A stretch of DNA of 5,473 nt from positions 1 to 5,473 of the forward strand of contig VYDC01000081.1 in the NCBI GenBank assembly GCA_009843585.1, given 5' to 3'. This DNA comes from Chloroflexota bacterium. Lineage in GTDB: Bacteria; Chloroflexota; Dehalococcoidia; UBA2979. The position numbers and the translations under genes are program-made. Shown here piece after piece: positions 3,299 to 5,473 of the stretch. Numbering within the stretch: position 1 is the first letter of the stretch; each line of letters starts with the position of its first letter. The notes beneath the pieces were generated by a model, which ran no database searches, was not told the DNA's origin, and saw nothing but the letters and a program-made list of their open reading frames with translations.

Positions 3299-5473
3299 TC
3301 ACGCCGGGCCGGGCCCTCCCGAGGGCGCGCGGCCGCCGGTCGTCGCGGCCGCGGGCTCGAGCTCCGGAGGGCGCTCGATCGTGAGCCGCGGCAGCACGCG
3401 GTCGAGCCACCCGGGCAGCCACCAGTTGCGCCTGCCGAGCAGCTCCATCGCCGCCGGGACGAGCAGCATCCTCACCACCGTCGCGTCGAGCAGCACCGCC
3501 ACCGCGAGCCCGAGGCCGAACATCTTGATGGCACGGTTCTCCTCGAAGACGAAGCTCGCGAAGACCACCACCATGATCGCGGCGGCCGCCGTGATGACTC
3601 CCGCCGTCGAGGCGAGCCCGTCCGCCACCGACGCAACCGCGTCGCCGCTGCGGTCGTACTCCTCCCGCACGCGGGAGAGCAGGAAGACCTCGTAGTCCAT
3701 CGACAGGCCGAAGACGATGGCGAAGAGCATCATCGGGATGAAGGGCTCGATGGGGCCCGCGTCGACGCCGACGACCCCGCCCAGCCAGCCCCACTGGAAG
3801 ACCGCGACGACCACGCCGTAGGCGGCGGCGATGGAGAGCAGGTTCATGATCACGGCCTTGAGCGGCACGAGCAGGGAGCGGAAGACCACCATCAGAAGCA
3901 GGAACGACAGCACGAGCACGACCGCGACGAAGATCGGGGTGCGCACCGAGAGGTAGTCGGTGAAGTCGACTCCCAGGGCGACGAGGCCGGTGACGCTCAC
4001 CTCCAGCGAGCTCTCGCCCACGGCGGCCGGAATCACCTCGGCGCGCAGCCTGTCGACGAGCACGCCGGTCGTGGGATCCTGCGGCGAGGTCTCCGGGAAC
4101 ACCTGCAGCATGTAGGCGGGGGCGCCCCCGGGATCGCGGGGGTCGCTCGGGAGCGGGCCGTTCACGGAGACCACTCCCGGGGCGGCGCCGAGTGCCGCGA
4201 GGAGCGGCGCGACGGCCTCACGGTCCCGTGGACCCTGCGGCACGGCGGTGACGATCAGGGGTCCGTTGAAGCCGGGGCCGAAGCCCTCGGCGAGGAGGTC
4301 GTAGGCCCGCCGCGTCGTGGTCCCCTCGGGGAAGTTCCCCTCGTCGGCGAATCCGAGCCGGAGCGACGCCGTCGGCGCCGCCATCGCGACGAGGATCGCC
4401 GCGCCGGCTGCGAGGGCGAGCCACGGGTGCGCCTGCACCGTCCGGCTCCACCGCCAGGCCACCGTCTGCTCGAGCGGCGCACGGGGCCTCCTCGGCACGA
4501 CGCCCCGGAGCGGCCGCACCACGAAGCCCGCGATGAGCACGAGCACGCCCAGGGGAGCCGCGAGCAGTAGCGGCCGGAACCCGAGACCGACGCCCAGCAG
4601 CACGACCGAGAGGCAACCGGCGGCGGCGAGGCCCCGCCACCGGGTGATCTCGATCCGCTCCCTCGCGAGAGCGAGCAGCGCAGGGAGCAGCGTGACGGAG
4701 GCGATCATCGTCGCCGCCACCGTCAGCGCCGCGGCGACGGCGAGGCCGGTCACGAAGGGGAGCCCGACCAGAAGCATCCCGAGGAGGGAGATGACCACCG
4801 TCAGGCCGGCGAAGATCACTGCCCGTCCGGCCGTGCCGAAGGCGACGAGAGCGGAGCGCTCCACGGCGCCGTCCTCCGCGAGGCCGTCGCGGAAGCGGGT
4901 GACGATGAGCAGTGCGTAGTCGATGCCGACGCCGATCCCGACCATGGCACCTATCGTCGTCGCGAACTCGGGGACCGACAGGACGTTGGAGAGAATCACG
5001 GCGAGCGCGATGCCCACGCCGACGCCGGCGACAGCCACCGCGACGGGGAGCCCCATCGCCATCACCGAGCCGAAGGCGAGGATGAGCACGATGATCGCGA
5101 AGGAGAGGCCGATGAACTCCGCCTGCGGCGGCTCGAACTCGCTCAGCGCCTCGCCGCCGATCTCCACCTGAAGCCCGGGGAGATCGGGGATGGCGCGGCG
5201 GAACTCGCCTCCGAGGGCCGACGTGTCGCTGAAGCCGAGCTCGGGCGCGAAGTCAACGCGCGCGAAGGCGACCACACCGTCCGAGCTGACCTGCGGGCGC
5301 CCGGGCATGTGCGGGAGCTGCGACGCGCGCGGGGAGGGGGCCTCCGGGACGGGGATCGCTGCCTCGTACGGGCACGCCACGAACACGCCGACGTGCGGGC
5401 GCCGCTCCTCGAACATCGGCTCCATGGCCGCGCGCACCGCCGGGTCATCGACGCCGGACTGCGAGCGAAAGAC
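3299..5473 (-). CDS. MMPL-family (RND superfamily) transporter, 5' end cut off by the window
   Basis: The - strand frame is open from the window edge to a TGA at 3301-3299, giving 724 visible residues (numbered from the edge). MMPL proteins use the proton gradient to export lipids or other hydrophobic compounds across the cytoplasmic membrane. Two MMPL halves are visible. The first extracytoplasmic loop (about 1-120) is followed by spans near 121-143, 144-161, 171-194, 216-237 and 240-269. The second half has a span at about 350-367, a loop to about 510, and spans near 513-531, 534-559, 578-602, 621-643 and 650-678. Each half carries a paired Asp-Tyr in its fourth span (GIGVGIDYALL near 185-186, FGLSMDYEVFLLSR near 593-594), the proton-relay pair of MmpL proteins. 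LGFADEGNFPEGTTTRRAYDLL and EGFGPGFNGPL open the second loop and are typical of this actinobacterial subfamily. An additional hydrophobic stretch (283-319) lies between the halves. The first span and start codon are outside the window; an internal GTG at 5437 is not a credible start. The tail after 680 is Pro/Gly/Ala-rich. No substrate can be assigned. Confidence 0.93.
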   Translation of the reverse strand, partial: VFRSQSGVDDPAVRAAMEPMFEERRPHVGVFVACPYEAAIPVPEAPSPRASQLPHMPGRPQVSSDGVVAFARVDFAPELGFSDTSALGGEFRRAIPDLPGLQVEIGGEALSEFEPPQAEFIGLSFAIIVLILAFGSVMAMGLPVAVAVAGVGVGIALAVILSNVLSVPEFATTIGAMVGIGVGIDYALLIVTRFRDGLAEDGAVERSALVAFGTAGRAVIFAGLTVVISLLGMLLVGLPFVTGLAVAAALTVAATMIASVTLLPALLALARERIEITRWRGLAAAGCLSVVLLGVGLGFRPLLLAAPLGVLVLIAGFVVRPLRGVVPRRPRAPLEQTVAWRWSRTVQAHPWLALAAGAAILVAMAAPTASLRLGFADEGNFPEGTTTRRAYDLLAEGFGPGFNGPLIVTAVPQGPRDREAVAPLLAALGAAPGVVSVNGPLPSDPRDPGGAPAYMLQVFPETSPQDPTTGVLVDRLRAEVIPAAVGESSLEVSVTGLVALGVDFTDYLSVRTPIFVAVVLVLSFLLLMVVFRSLLVPLKAVIMNLLSIAAAYGVVVAVFQWGWLGGVVGVDAGPIEPFIPMMLFAIVFGLSMDYEVFLLSRVREEYDRSGDAVASVADGLASTAGVITAAAAIMVVVFASFVFEENRAIKMFGLGLAVAVLLDATVVRMLLVPAAMELLGRRNWWLPGWLDRVLPRLTIERPPELEPAAATTGGRAPSGGPGPA

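Noticed and set aside
3233..4570. 445-residue open frame on the + strand opposite the MMPL gene
   Set aside because: Extremely rich in His, Arg, Glu and Asp, as expected from the antisense of a membrane protein gene. It has no domain and overlaps a certain MMPL gene.
5435..5437. GTG at 5437 as the true start of the MMPL protein
   Set aside because: The frame continues without a stop to the window edge with family-like sequence (SGVDDPAVRAAMEP), and the first membrane span is missing, so the start must lie outside the window.

Overview
This is a very GC-rich window with a chaperonin operon on the + strand, a small membrane-protein gene downstream on the same strand, and a large transporter gene converging on it from the - strand. 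The gene order tsaD end - CIRCE - groES - groEL, the composition, a TTG and a GTG start, a possible leaderless start and the MMPL subfamily all suggest a high-GC actinobacterium. A deep-branching class such as Thermoleophilia is possible. This placement is inference, and a Chloroflexota source is not excluded because the GroES and GroEL N-termini have some Chloroflexota flavour.

Layout. Positions 1-144 are the 3' end of tsaD (tRNA t6A synthesis). Positions 145-264 hold a near-perfect CIRCE operator, the binding site of the heat-shock repressor HrcA, and the groES leader. groES runs 265-573 from a TTG start behind a strong AGGAGG. The 134-bp groES-groEL gap carries a 9-bp perfect hairpin just before the groEL ribosome binding site. 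groEL (708-2396) is intact and keeps its ATPase aspartates, but it diverges at several normally near-invariant Hsp60 sites and lacks the Gly-Gly-Met tail. After a 169-bp gap containing GC-rich hairpins comes an RDD-domain membrane protein with a C-terminal SHOCT motif (2566-3243). Its GTG start lies 6 nt after a TANNNT -10-like hexamer, as expected for a leaderless transcript. A 7-bp hairpin sits in the 55-bp convergent gap. Beyond it an MMPL/RND-superfamily transporter (3299-5473, - strand) runs off the right edge without its first membrane segment.

How they work together. groES and groEL would form one HrcA-controlled folding machine. tsaD is a customary neighbour with a separate job. The RDD/SHOCT protein and the MMPL transporter are both envelope proteins, but nothing in the sequence ties them to each other or to the chaperonin.

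The most interesting signal is the GroEL. A divergent, tail-less GroEL sits in the canonical CIRCE-groES locus, which recalls the actinobacterial arrangement where the groES-linked GroEL1 is specialised and a second copy elsewhere is the housekeeping one. I found no clearly novel system, mobile element, CRISPR array, tRNA or rRNA.
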